Shown: in pieces, positions 7,845 to 16,518 of the stretch | Numbering within the stretch: the first letter of the stretch is position 1 | How the letters are laid out: every line of letters starts with the position of its first letter | NCBI RefSeq assembly: GCF_049366555.1 | Contig: NZ_JBMMGT010000004.1 | Location: forward strand, 1 to 64,000 | Length of the DNA: 64,000 nucleotides | Direction: 5' to 3' | From: Avibacterium volantium_A | GTDB taxonomy: Bacteria; Pseudomonadota; Gammaproteobacteria; Enterobacterales; Pasteurellaceae | Position numbers and translations under genes: made by a program | The notes under the pieces: model-generated | Told to the model about the DNA's origin: nothing | Database searches by the model: none | The model's input: only the letters and a program-made list of their open reading frames with translations

Positions 7845-9293
7845 ATGCAAAATTTTTCATTAATAAAAACAAAAGGTTATATTGATGGTGAATATGTAGA
7901 AAATGCAGATGGGAAAACTTTTTCGGTGTTGAATCCAGCAACGCAACAAGAAATTTGCCAAGTGGCAGATTTAGGCGTGGCAGAAACGGAGCAAGCCATT
8001 TTAGCGGCGGAACAAGCGCAGAAAAAATGGAAACAGGTATTACCGAAAGAGCGAGCTAATATTTTAACCCGTTGGTATGAACTGGTGTTACAACATCAAG
8101 AAGAGCTTGCGCAAATTATTAGCTTAGAACAAGGTAAGCCCATTACTGAAAGCCGTAGCGAAGTGCTTTATGGGGCGAGTTTTATTCAATGGTTTGCGGA
8201 AGAAGCGAAGCGGATACAAGGGGATATGTTGCCCTCAGATAAAAGCAATCATCGTTTAATGGCGATGAAACAGCCTGTTGGTGTGGTGGCTGCCATTACG
8301 CCTTGGAATTTCCCGAATGCGATGATTACGCGAAAATCTGCACCAGCTTTAGCGGCAGGCTGTGCGGTGGTGTTAAAACCTGCGCCAGAAACGCCATTAT
8401 CCGCCTTAGCCTTGGCAGAATTGGCAAACCAAGCAGGATTGCCAAAAGGCTTGTTGAATGTGATACCTACCACACAAGCAGGGGAAGTGGGCAAAGTGCT
8501 AACAGAAAGCCCGATTATTCGTAAATTGACCTTTACTGGCTCAACTAAGGTGGGCAAATTATTAATGGCACAATCGGCGAGTACGGTGAAAAAATTATCC
8601 TTAGAACTAGGGGGCAATGCGCCAGCGTTGGTGTTTGATGATGCAGATTTAGACAGTGCCGTAGAAGGGGTGTTTGCCTCTAAATTCCGTAACGCAGGGC
8701 AGACTTGCATTTGCACCAATCGTATTTATGTGCAAGCAGGAATTTATGAAGCCTTTGTGCAAAAATTCTGTGAAAAAGTGCAACAAATTAAACTGGGCGA
8801 AGCCAATCAACCAAATGTAACAATGGGGCCTTTAATCCGCCAAAGTGCTGTGGAAAAAGTACAACGTCACATTGATGATGCGTTGCAAAAAGGCGCTAAA
8901 CTGGTGCTTGGTGGTAAACCTGCAGATCTTGGCGGAACATTTTTCCAACCTACCGTTTTAAAAGATGTTAATCAAACAATGTTAGTCGCCAAAGAAGAAA
9001 CTTTTGCGCCTTTAGCACCGATTTTTAAATTTGAAACGGAAGAACAAGCCATTGCAATGGCAAATGACACGGAATTCGGCTTGGCGGCTTATTTCTTCAC
9101 GCAAAATATTAACCGTATTTGGCGCGTGTCAGAAGCCTTAGAATATGGCATTGTAGGAATTAACGAAGGCTTGGTGACCAACGAATTTGCCCCATTTGGC
9201 GGCGTGAAAGAATCTGGTATTGGGCGCGAAGGCTCACATTACGGCATTGATGAATTTTTAGAGCTGAAATACCTTTGTTTAGGCATAAAATAA
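7845..9293 (+). CDS. gabD: NAD(P)-dependent succinate-semialdehyde dehydrogenase (GabD-like)
   Basis: Aldehyde dehydrogenase superfamily; oxidises succinic semialdehyde to succinate in GABA or related catabolism. Visible are the N169-type motif TPWNFP (152-157), catalytic LELGGNAP (E254) and GQTCICTNR (C288) with the extra cysteine typical of GabD. 482 aa is the family length. It stands alone, with AGAGGGGG before the start and a strong terminator after the stop. Substrate is inferred from overall resemblance; no gabT or gabP lies in the window, so another short-chain semialdehyde is possible. Confidence 0.82.
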   Translation: MQNFSLIKTKGYIDGEYVENADGKTFSVLNPATQQEICQVADLGVAETEQAILAAEQAQKKWKQVLPKERANILTRWYELVLQHQEELAQIISLEQGKPITESRSEVLYGASFIQWFAEEAKRIQGDMLPSDKSNHRLMAMKQPVGVVAAITPWNFPNAMITRKSAPALAAGCAVVLKPAPETPLSALALAELANQAGLPKGLLNVIPTTQAGEVGKVLTESPIIRKLTFTGSTKVGKLLMAQSASTVKKLSLELGGNAPALVFDDADLDSAVEGVFASKFRNAGQTCICTNRIYVQAGIYEAFVQKFCEKVQQIKLGEANQPNVTMGPLIRQSAVEKVQRHIDDALQKGAKLVLGGKPADLGGTFFQPTVLKDVNQTMLVAKEETFAPLAPIFKFETEEQAIAMANDTEFGLAAYFFTQNINRIWRVSEALEYGIVGINEGLVTNEFAPFGGVKESGIGREGSHYGIDEFLELKYLCLGIK

Positions 9294-9318
9294 ATAGGCT
9301 AAAGATAAAATAAAAAAT

Positions 9319-9341
9319 AAGGGGCTGTGTCGCCCCTTTTT
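9319..9341 (+). terminator. Rho-independent terminator of gabD
   Basis: AAGGGGC, a 6-base loop, GCCCCTT, then a run of T residues, 26 bases after the gabD stop. Confidence 0.85.
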
Positions 9342-9504
9342 TATACCATTAAATTTACAAATAATCGTTAAGTTTGTTATAGAACTGCATTATGTAGTTT
9401 TATTGGACATTGGTGAAAGTATATAAATAAACTGAGACGTTATCTATTTATAGTATGTTGAAATGAGTGTAATAGTTTGATTTAACATATTTTATTTATT
9501 TTTG

Positions 9505-9531
9505 TTGACAACCGTTTTTTTTTTTTAGAAT
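9505..9531 (+). promoter_or_regulatory. terC promoter with 12-T spacer tract
   Basis: A consensus -35 TTGACA (9505-9510) and a good -10 TAGAAT (9526-9531) are separated by 15 bases, 11 of them T (the full tract is 12 T, 9515-9526). The start would be near 9538, 33 bases before the terC ATG. Slippage in the tract would change the spacing, so this is a candidate phase-variable promoter. Confidence 0.6.
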
Positions 9532-9570
9532 AGGGAAGATTTTAGTTTATTTTCATCTGATAGGGATTTT

Positions 9571-10575
9571 ATGACTCATTTCGGTTTTCCTCTCGAAACA
9601 ATTCTTGTCTTTTTTGGTGTAATTGCACTGTCTGTTTATTTAGATTTATTTGCTCATCGTCATAGCAAGGAAATTAGCGTAAAAGACGCCGCACTTTGGT
9701 CCGTCTTTTGGATAGGATTAGCACTTTGCTTTTATGTTTATCTATGGTTACGCTTTGATGCAGAGTGGGCAGATTTATATCTTGCAGGTTATGTATTAGA
9801 AAAGAGTTTATCTGTTGATAATTTAATGGTCTTTGTCGCCATTTTTGCTTCTTTTGGTATTACAGGAAGACTTCAACATCGTATTCTTTATTGGGGCATT
9901 ATCGGCGCATTAATTTTCCGTGCTATTTTTGTTGTAATCGGAACAGGGTTGTTTGCTGCTAGTCCTTGGGTAGGGTTTGGTTTTGCTGCTTTTGTGATTT
10001 GGAGTGGATGGAAAATGCTTAAAAGTGGCGGTGATGATGAGGAAGAGATTGAAGATTATTCAAATCACTGGAGTGTACGTTGGACAGGGAAGCTTATGCC
10101 AATTTATACCAAGCTTTTTAGCGATCGTTTTTTGCTTAATCACTCTGAAATGAGTACGGAACAGATTGCCTCAACAACCCGTAAGGGCACTAAATATTTA
10201 ACTCCTGCTTTTCTCTGTTTGATTGCAATTGAAACTTCTGATGTGGCTTTTGCTTTTGACTCTGTACCAGCGGTAATTGCTGTAACGCAAGAGCCTTTAT
10301 TGGTTTATGCAGCAATGATTTTTGCTATTCTTGGTTTGCGTAGCCTTTATTTTATTTTGGCAACGTTAACTAAATATCTTGTCCATCTTGAAAAAGCGAT
10401 TATTGCGCTATTGTTCTTTATCGGTATCAAAATGGCTATTCAATCTTGGAATCATGCTGTGAGTGATACGGGTATTCATATTTCACCAAACGCTAGTTTA
10501 TTTATCGTTCTAGGTACTTTAGCAATCGGTGTAATTGCCTCATTTATCTTCCCTGAGAAAGAAGAACAGGAGTAA
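9571..10575 (+). CDS. terC: TerC family integral membrane protein
   Basis: TerC-type membrane protein, associated with tellurite resistance, metal (manganese) export and envelope stress. At 334 aa it has about nine hydrophobic segments. The family's acidic transmembrane motif appears as EKSLSVDNLMVF (residues 78-89) and its second-half counterpart ETSDVAFAFDSVPA. A charged cytoplasmic loop (GGDDEEEIEDY) splits the two halves. First gene of a Ter-type cluster; the next gene begins 3 bases after its stop. TAGGGA precedes the ATG. Metal specificity cannot be read from sequence. Confidence 0.92.
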   Translation: MTHFGFPLETILVFFGVIALSVYLDLFAHRHSKEISVKDAALWSVFWIGLALCFYVYLWLRFDAEWADLYLAGYVLEKSLSVDNLMVFVAIFASFGITGRLQHRILYWGIIGALIFRAIFVVIGTGLFAASPWVGFGFAAFVIWSGWKMLKSGGDDEEEIEDYSNHWSVRWTGKLMPIYTKLFSDRFLLNHSEMSTEQIASTTRKGTKYLTPAFLCLIAIETSDVAFAFDSVPAVIAVTQEPLLVYAAMIFAILGLRSLYFILATLTKYLVHLEKAIIALLFFIGIKMAIQSWNHAVSDTGIHISPNASLFIVLGTLAIGVIASFIFPEKEEQE

Positions 10576-10578
10576 AAA

Positions 10579-10947
10579 ATGTTAGTAAAAAAACTCGTTT
10601 TAACAGTATGTAGTTTATTGGCTAGTGTTGCAATAGCAAACCAGCATTATACTGCGCCACCAATAAGTTCGACTTATGGACATGTGCCTGTTATTAGTGA
10701 TGAACAAATGGAAAAATGCGTGGAAATTTATAATCAGGCTAAATGGTTAGGCGAAGAATTGCAAAATACTTATGTTAATCAGTATTCTCAAGCTTCTGTT
10801 GATAGTTATAACAATAAAGTTAGCCAACATCAGAATATGATTACTTGGTTTAATCAAAATTGCGCGGGTAAACAATCTCGTTCAGCTTGTGAAGCTGCAC
10901 AAGAATTAAATCGCAAAAATGGTATTGAAACACAAAGTTGCTATTAG
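10579..10947 (+). CDS. small secreted protein of unknown function, coupled to terC
   Basis: 122 aa with a clear signal peptide (residues 1-20, cleavage after VAIA). The mature part is about 100 aa, hydrophilic, probably helical, with four cysteines (in EKCVEI, QNCAGK, SACEAA and the C-terminal SCY) that could form two disulfides. The start lies 3 bases after the terC stop, and its Shine-Dalgarno (CAGGAG) is inside terC, so it is translationally coupled. I do not recognise a family. Location suggests a periplasmic partner of TerC; this is inference only. Confidence 0.75.
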   Translation: MLVKKLVLTVCSLLASVAIANQHYTAPPISSTYGHVPVISDEQMEKCVEIYNQAKWLGEELQNTYVNQYSQASVDSYNNKVSQHQNMITWFNQNCAGKQSRSACEAAQELNRKNGIETQSCY

Positions 10948-11027
10948 CTGATGAACCAGTTTTAAAAAATCAAAGTTCGATCAATCTAACTCTATTTCAT
11001 TACAGAAATCTTAATTAGGAGAGAATT

Positions 11028-11666
11028 ATGCGTCGTTTACCTGTTTATTTATTAGTAGATACCTCAGGCTCAATGATGGGAGAGGCAATTGAAGCAGTGC
11101 GCAATGGTTTGCAAATGTTGGTTTCCGCGTTGCGCCAAGATCCTTATGCATTGGAAACTGCTTATCTATCAGTGATTACTTTTGATACAAATGCGAAACA
11201 AGTTACACCGTTAACGGAATTAATGAGTTTTCAAATGCCCGATATTCAGGTTTCAGGGGTTACTGCAATGGGGGAGGCACTAAGCTTATTGGCAGATTGT
11301 ATTAATAGAGAAGTTCAGAAAGGTTCAGCGGAAGTTAAGGGCGATTGGAAGCCAGTTGTATTCTTACTTTCAGATGGTTTGCCGACAGATGATTTACAAA
11401 AAGGGATCAATGCTATTCGCCAAGTTAAAACAGGAACGTTTGTGGCTTGTGCTGCTGGTGCTGGGGCTGATACTAATGTGTTAAAACAAATTACAGAAAC
11501 AGTAGTTTCCCTTGATACCGCAGATGCAAATTCTATTAAAGCTTTCTTTAAATGGGTATCAGCCTCTATTTCTGTTTCAAGTCAAAAAGTGGATTTGAAT
11601 AAGAAAGAGGTTAATGGCTTAAATGAATTGCCTCCACCGCCAGCAGAATTAAATATTGTACTATAA
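11028..11666 (+). CDS. terY: TerY-like von Willebrand factor A domain protein (first copy)
   Basis: Cytoplasmic vWA protein of the Ter system. The MIDAS metal site is complete: DTSGSM (D11, S13, S15), a threonine in GVTAMGEA and an aspartate in LLSDGLPTDD. The fold spans residues 5-185 and is followed by a linker and the tail LPPPPAELNIVL, which reappears in the next gene. 212 aa. Shine-Dalgarno TAGGAGAG. TerY proteins are known to group with a kinase and a PP2C phosphatase (the TerY-P triad), both of which lie just downstream. Likely an adaptor rather than an enzyme. Confidence 0.88.
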   Translation: MRRLPVYLLVDTSGSMMGEAIEAVRNGLQMLVSALRQDPYALETAYLSVITFDTNAKQVTPLTELMSFQMPDIQVSGVTAMGEALSLLADCINREVQKGSAEVKGDWKPVVFLLSDGLPTDDLQKGINAIRQVKTGTFVACAAGAGADTNVLKQITETVVSLDTADANSIKAFFKWVSASISVSSQKVDLNKKEVNGLNELPPPPAELNIVL

Positions 11667-11726
11667 ATTGAGTAGATGGAATTTCTCCGTCTAGTATCTA
11701 TTACTCTAGCTTGTAAACGTTAAATT

Positions 11727-12365
11727 ATGTCTAGACGACTTCTCACTTATATTTGTATTGACACGTCAGGTTCAATGAAAGGGGAGCCGATTGAAGCGGT
11801 AAATGTTGGTTTACAATCACTGTTATCGGCGTTGCGTCAAAATCCTTACGCACTGGATAGTGTTTATCTCTCGATTTTCACCTTTGATAGTGAAATCAAA
11901 AACGTGCTTCCTTTAACCGCGCTTGAAGATGTAACACTTCCAACTATAAGTACTCCAGACAGTGGCCCAACTTTCTTGGGGAGGATGTTAGAAGAACTTG
12001 TAAGTGCGGTGCAAAAAGAACAAATTTTAGGATCAACCGTTCAAAAAGGAGATTGGCGACCTATTTTAATTTTACTTACCGATGGTAAGCCTTCAGATGT
12101 GATGGCATACAATAATGCTATACCACAGATCAAATCCTTGAATTTCGGTAATATTGTTGCTTGTGCTGCAGGTCCCAAAGCTGATCCAAATGTACTTAAG
12201 AAACTCACCGATACAGTTGTTTCGCTAGATACGATGGATTCAAATAGCTTTGCTCAATTTTTCCAATGGGTTTCTGCTTCGGTTGCTCAAACTAGCGTGA
12301 GTGTTGGTGTATCAACAAGCAATACATTGCCACCTCCCCCAAATGAAATCAATATTGTTTTTTAA
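11727..12365 (+). CDS. TerY-like von Willebrand factor A domain protein (second copy)
   Basis: Paralogue of the preceding gene, with the same 212 aa length and an intact MIDAS (DTSGSM at 11-16, GPTFLG, LLTDGKPSD). It ends LPPPPNEINIVF, almost the same tail as the first copy. No good Shine-Dalgarno is visible before the ATG (GTAAACGTTAAATT), so it may be weakly translated. Contains the only exact uptake signal I find in the Ter cluster (12002-12010). Probably arose by tandem duplication. Confidence 0.87.
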   Translation: MSRRLLTYICIDTSGSMKGEPIEAVNVGLQSLLSALRQNPYALDSVYLSIFTFDSEIKNVLPLTALEDVTLPTISTPDSGPTFLGRMLEELVSAVQKEQILGSTVQKGDWRPILILLTDGKPSDVMAYNNAIPQIKSLNFGNIVACAAGPKADPNVLKKLTDTVVSLDTMDSNSFAQFFQWVSASVAQTSVSVGVSTSNTLPPPPNEINIVF

Positions 12366-12374
12366 GGAATAGTT

Positions 12375-13412
12375 ATGCGCCGTTTACCTGTTTATCTTGT
12401 GATTGATATTTCTGAAAGTATGGCGGGTGAAAATATTCGTCAAATGCAAGAGGGAATGAGTCGATTGGTTAGCCAATTAAGACGAGATCCTTATGCGTTA
12501 GAGTCTGTTTATATTTCTGTTATCGGTTTTGCTGGTGCTGCAGGTACGCTTGCACCACTCACGGAGTTGATAAATTTCTATTTGCCACGTCTACCTATTG
12601 GTTCTGGCACATCTATTGGTACAGCATTAAATCATGTAATGGATCGCATTGATAAAGAGGTTATTCCTAGTACAACTGAACAAAAAGGAGATTGGAAACC
12701 TTCGGTTTATTTTATGTCTGATGGCTCTAGCACAGATGACATAAGCAAAGCTATTCAGCGCTGGAAATCATTATTTAAACATCGTGCAAAATTAATCAAT
12801 ATAGGAATTGGTAAGTATTCGGATTTATCTACGCTTGATGAAGTGGCCGATCTTACATATCGTTTAGATGATGCAGATATTGAGCGTGTTTATCAAGCAT
12901 TATGCGAAACTATTGCTACTTCAATTAGTAGTCAAAGCCGTTCACTTGGTATTGAAATCCCAGTGTTGCTTAGTAAAGAACTTTTGGAAAATAGTGCCAT
13001 TTCATTAGCTAAAAATACTGAAGAATTAACCGCTCTTGATGAGAATTATGCCATTATTGCGGGTCTTTGCCGTAAAGTAAAATTGCCTTATTTAATGAAA
13101 TGGGAGCGTTTTGGTGAAGTGATATTTGGTGATGCTGAATATCATTATATTGGTGCTTATCCTCTTGAGAAAGATTATGAAGATTGGTCAGATCCTCGTC
13201 CTAATAATCAAACAGTAAAATCTTCGCAACTGATTGGTGGAGGTGGTTGTCCTCATTGTGGCTCGCCATTTGCATTTGCAATGTGTGATTGCGGACAAGT
13301 TTTTTGTATTGATGGATTAGGTGAGGTAGTTTGTCCTAAATGTGGGCAAGAATGCTTTTTTTGTTTTGATTCTGAAGGCGATGATTTTGAAATTAATCGA
13401 GCAAGGGGATAG
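12375..13412 (+). CDS. TerY-like vWA protein with C-terminal zinc-binding domain
   Basis: 345 aa. Residues 1-190 form a third vWA domain; its MIDAS reads DISES (D11, S13, S15) with a threonine in GSGTSIG and an aspartate in FMSDGSS. After a linker, the C-terminal 60 residues hold a cysteine-rich module: CPHC, CDC, then CPKC and CFFC, able to bind one or two zinc ions (the TerY-C type domain). The stop overlaps the region just before the phosphatase gene, with start 3 bases later. Likely the adaptor closest to the kinase/phosphatase pair. Confidence 0.87.
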   Translation: MRRLPVYLVIDISESMAGENIRQMQEGMSRLVSQLRRDPYALESVYISVIGFAGAAGTLAPLTELINFYLPRLPIGSGTSIGTALNHVMDRIDKEVIPSTTEQKGDWKPSVYFMSDGSSTDDISKAIQRWKSLFKHRAKLINIGIGKYSDLSTLDEVADLTYRLDDADIERVYQALCETIATSISSQSRSLGIEIPVLLSKELLENSAISLAKNTEELTALDENYAIIAGLCRKVKLPYLMKWERFGEVIFGDAEYHYIGAYPLEKDYEDWSDPRPNNQTVKSSQLIGGGGCPHCGSPFAFAMCDCGQVFCIDGLGEVVCPKCGQECFFCFDSEGDDFEINRARG

Positions 13413-13414
13413 TG

Positions 13415-14974
13415 ATGAGCGCATTGGAGCAAATTCAGAAAATTAAATCTTGGCTGGAGGAGATGGATGAAGAAAGCATAGATGCTTTTTCTACTCAGAA
13501 TGCCACCTTAGTTAAGCTTGTTAGCGAAACCTTTATCAATTTTCGCCAAGGAATAGAAAACGTGAAAGTTATAATGCCAACAGAATCTACAGTCATACAA
13601 AAAATAATGCCAGTTATTCAACTTGTGAACGCCAAACAAGATGAGACCTATCTTTGCAAGCCAAATACAGATCTTTTAATTAAAGATGTTCATTTCTCAC
13701 AAGAATGTGGTTTGCGTTGGAATGCTGAACAAAAAGTGATTGAAGGGATACCGAAAGTAAGTGGAGAAATTCAAGTTTCTTTCTTATTGGAAGATGGCTC
13801 TACCTCGTTGGGTGCACTTTGGATCAACCCAGACCCTAGAAAACTTTGGGATAACATTCCTAGTAACAAAAATGAACGTTTTTGGAAAGCGGATAGTGCA
13901 AGTGATGAGATCTCAACAAATTTTGGCAAATTATTAGCAGCAAGAATACGTGGACGTTCTCATGCACATAAAGGTATATGTTGCGATGATGATTTTACGA
14001 TTGCTTTTCACGATAAAAGTGGTGTGCATTTTATTGCTGTTGCAGATGGAGCTGGCAGCGCAGAATTTTCTAGGTTAGGTTCAAAATTGGCGGTAGAAGC
14101 TGCAAAAGAAAAGGTGCTAGAGCAGCTGACGAACAATGATAAATATCAGGTAATATCCTATTCTTTTGAAATGGATAAGTTAAAAGGAATAGCAAATGGA
14201 CTATTATTCCAAGCGGTGCAATCAGCTTTTCAAGCGCAACAAACTGAAGCGGAAAAAGAACAAATTCCATTAAAGTCGCTTTCTTGCACTTTGTTGCTAG
14301 CATTAACTTTACGTCTTAAAAATGGTCAATGGTTTACAGCTTGTTATTGGGTAGGTGATGGTGCTGCCGCTATTGTTGATTTAGGGACGCCAAAAGTGAA
14401 ATTATTGGGGGAAGTTGATTCAGGTAACTATTCTGGGGAAACAGTCTTTTTAACGCATTCCGAGATTGAGGCGGAAAAATTGGTTTCTCGAATTCACACC
14501 GATTTGCAGGATTATCCACCGCTCTTGATGTTGATGACTGATGGTGTTTCTGATCCAAAGTTTAAAACGGATGCGAAATTGCAAACTATTGAGACATGGC
14601 AAGCATTATGGGAGGAATTAAAAATACCATTACAAGCTGAAAATCCTGCTAAAGCTTTAGAACAATGGTTAGATTTTTGGTCAAAAGGTGAACATGATGA
14701 TCGAACGCTAGCAATGTTTATTTCACAAGATGAGTGGAATGGAATGATCAATCAACGTCAAAATGATCTTCCTAGCGAAGATTATCAAATTGCCTCATTC
14801 CCAAATAAGAATACACAAATAAGCGCCGAAGAAATAGCACAAAAAAATGTGGAAGATGATATTGGAGACAAAGTAGAGCGTACTATTAGTATGACCTCAA
14901 ATGAGATTACAACAACTATTACGCTCATTAAAGCTAGCGATCAAAGAATGGATACTCAAGGAGTAAATCAATGA
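13415..14974 (+). CDS. PP2C-type protein phosphatase with N-terminal Ig-like segment
   Basis: 519 aa. Residues about 175-450 form a PP2C-like metal-dependent Ser/Thr phosphatase: RGRSHAHKG, the metal motif VADGAGSAEFSR (D211), CTLLLAL, WVGDGAA, MTDGVSD and the final HDDRT metal ligand. Residues 60-140 contain GLRWNAEQKVIEGIPKVSGE, the pattern of putative Ig (He_PIG-like) beta-sandwich repeats, unusual in a cytoplasmic enzyme. The tail is Ser/Thr-rich. I preferred the ATG at 13415 to the GTG at 13412 because AGGGGA is 6 bases upstream. Its stop overlaps the kinase start (ATGA). It probably reverses the phosphorylation made by that kinase. Confidence 0.85.
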   Translation: MSALEQIQKIKSWLEEMDEESIDAFSTQNATLVKLVSETFINFRQGIENVKVIMPTESTVIQKIMPVIQLVNAKQDETYLCKPNTDLLIKDVHFSQECGLRWNAEQKVIEGIPKVSGEIQVSFLLEDGSTSLGALWINPDPRKLWDNIPSNKNERFWKADSASDEISTNFGKLLAARIRGRSHAHKGICCDDDFTIAFHDKSGVHFIAVADGAGSAEFSRLGSKLAVEAAKEKVLEQLTNNDKYQVISYSFEMDKLKGIANGLLFQAVQSAFQAQQTEAEKEQIPLKSLSCTLLLALTLRLKNGQWFTACYWVGDGAAAIVDLGTPKVKLLGEVDSGNYSGETVFLTHSEIEAEKLVSRIHTDLQDYPPLLMLMTDGVSDPKFKTDAKLQTIETWQALWEELKIPLQAENPAKALEQWLDFWSKGEHDDRTLAMFISQDEWNGMINQRQNDLPSEDYQIASFPNKNTQISAEEIAQKNVEDDIGDKVERTISMTSNEITTTITLIKASDQRMDTQGVNQ

Positions 14975-16029
14975 GTCAAATTATCCGTTTAACTGCGACC
15001 AATGGTCAAACGATAGAGTTTGTAGATGAAGTAAAAGCACAAGGTGGAATGAAAGATGTAATGTTTTCACCTAATCGAGATTATGTAGTGGCATTTTTTC
15101 GTGAAAAAGCGGATCAAGAAACCAAAGAACGCTTAGAAATGATCACGGAAACATACCGCAAACGTATTTTTGAACAAGAGGGCGGCGAATATTTGAAGAA
15201 ATTATTTTGTTGGCCTACTGCGGTAGTGGAATATCAAGGTCGATTAGGGGTAGTGAGCCCTTTTTATCGAGATTGTTTTTTCTTTCAATATGGTAGTCGT
15301 AATAACGATATGTTGCAAATTAAAGGCAAAGATAAAGATGGTAAATGGTTTGCTTCAGCTTCTAATCGTAACAAATTTCTTGATCCTAAAGAACTGGGGG
15401 ATTGGATGTTGCATCTGAAAGTCTGTTTGATGCTAGCTAGAGCAGTACGAAGAATGCATATGGCTGGATTAAGTCATAGTGATTTAGGTTATAAAAACTG
15501 TTTGATCGATCCGACAACAGGGCAGGCTTGTTTAATTGATATTGATGGCTTGGTTGTACCAGGTAAACATCCTCCAACAGTAGTGGGAACGCCAGATTTC
15601 ATTGCGCCAGAGGTTGTTGCAACTCAGCATCTAGATAAGACAGATCCTAAACGTAGATTGCCAAGTCGCACAACAGATCTCCACGCATTAGCTGTATTGA
15701 TTTATATGTATTTGCTTTATCGTCATCCTCTTCGTGGCGATAAGGTCTTTGATATGAATGATAGCCAACGGGATGAAGAGCTGGCAATGGGGGAAAAAGC
15801 GCTTTTTATTGAACATCCAACAGATAAAAGTAATCGTATTAAGGTGAAAAACCTTCGACCTACAGAATTGCCTTGGAAAGATACGGATAAGATTCCTTAT
15901 AAAATTACTGGACCATATCTGAGTGCATTATTTGAGCGAGCCTTTATTTCTGATTTGCATAATCCAGCGGGAAGACCAACGGCTGATGAATGGGAACAAG
16001 CTTTGGTCAAGACTGTTGATTTATTGTAG
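14971..16029 (+). CDS. serine/threonine kinase-like protein of the Ter cluster, cut by an amber codon
   Basis: 352 aa kinase-like protein. Core motifs are recognisable but divergent: HSDLGYKNCLID (catalytic D171, N176), DIDG (190-193) in place of DFG, GTPDFIAPEV (APE) and TDLHALAVLIY (helix F). The lysine-bearing N-lobe strand is near residues 38-46, with GGMKDV before it as a weak glycine loop. It overlaps the phosphatase stop by 4 bases. The frame ends at TAG 16027-16029 and reopens at once for 146 more codons, so this is probably the front part of a longer protein. The catalytic domain is complete and could still be active. Confidence 0.85.
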   Translation: MSQIIRLTATNGQTIEFVDEVKAQGGMKDVMFSPNRDYVVAFFREKADQETKERLEMITETYRKRIFEQEGGEYLKKLFCWPTAVVEYQGRLGVVSPFYRDCFFFQYGSRNNDMLQIKGKDKDGKWFASASNRNKFLDPKELGDWMLHLKVCLMLARAVRRMHMAGLSHSDLGYKNCLIDPTTGQACLIDIDGLVVPGKHPPTVVGTPDFIAPEVVATQHLDKTDPKRRLPSRTTDLHALAVLIYMYLLYRHPLRGDKVFDMNDSQRDEELAMGEKALFIEHPTDKSNRIKVKNLRPTELPWKDTDKIPYKITGPYLSALFERAFISDLHNPAGRPTADEWEQALVKTVDLL

Positions 16030-16470
16030 CCATGTAGCAATCCGAAATGCGAGCAGAAATGGTATGCCTTTGATAATTCGACTAAACCGAAATGCCCATT
16101 TTGTGGCACATCACATCAGGGCGTATTACCTGTATTAAATCTCTATTCAGCAGCACCAAATGGCAGTTACCGTCCTGATAATCATCGTATTATGGTGTAT
16201 GACGGGCAAGGACTTTACAAATGGCATGCGGATACGCGAGTTTTTCCAAATGAGAAACTTAAAGCATCAGATGCTCAAAGAATGGCTTATTTTCGTTTTT
16301 ATCAGGGCGATTGGTGGTTGGTAAATGAACATTTTCCACAAATGATTAATATTAAAACTAAGCAACCTATTGCAATAGGTGAAAAAGTAAAATTGGAAGA
16401 AGGTGGGCAAATTTTATTGCAGCAAGGTGAAGGTGGACGTTTACTTGTCGTCCAAATAGCTGGAGCGTAA
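14971..16470 (+). pseudogene. full extent of the kinase gene with in-frame nonsense codon
   Basis: Reading past TAG 16027-16029 in the same frame gives PCSNPKCEQKW, then CPFC: a zinc ribbon of two cysteine pairs, followed by about 110 residues rich in beta strands (ends GGRLLVVQIAGA). There is no frameshift and no other stop until 16470, and no start or Shine-Dalgarno right after the amber codon. One C-to-T change of CAG to TAG would explain it. Intact length would be 499 residues. Alternatives are a sequencing error or amber suppression. Confidence 0.75.
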
Positions 16471-16518
16471 AGAGCGGTTATTTTTGAATAAATTTAATAA
16501 ATAAAATAGGAGTAAACA

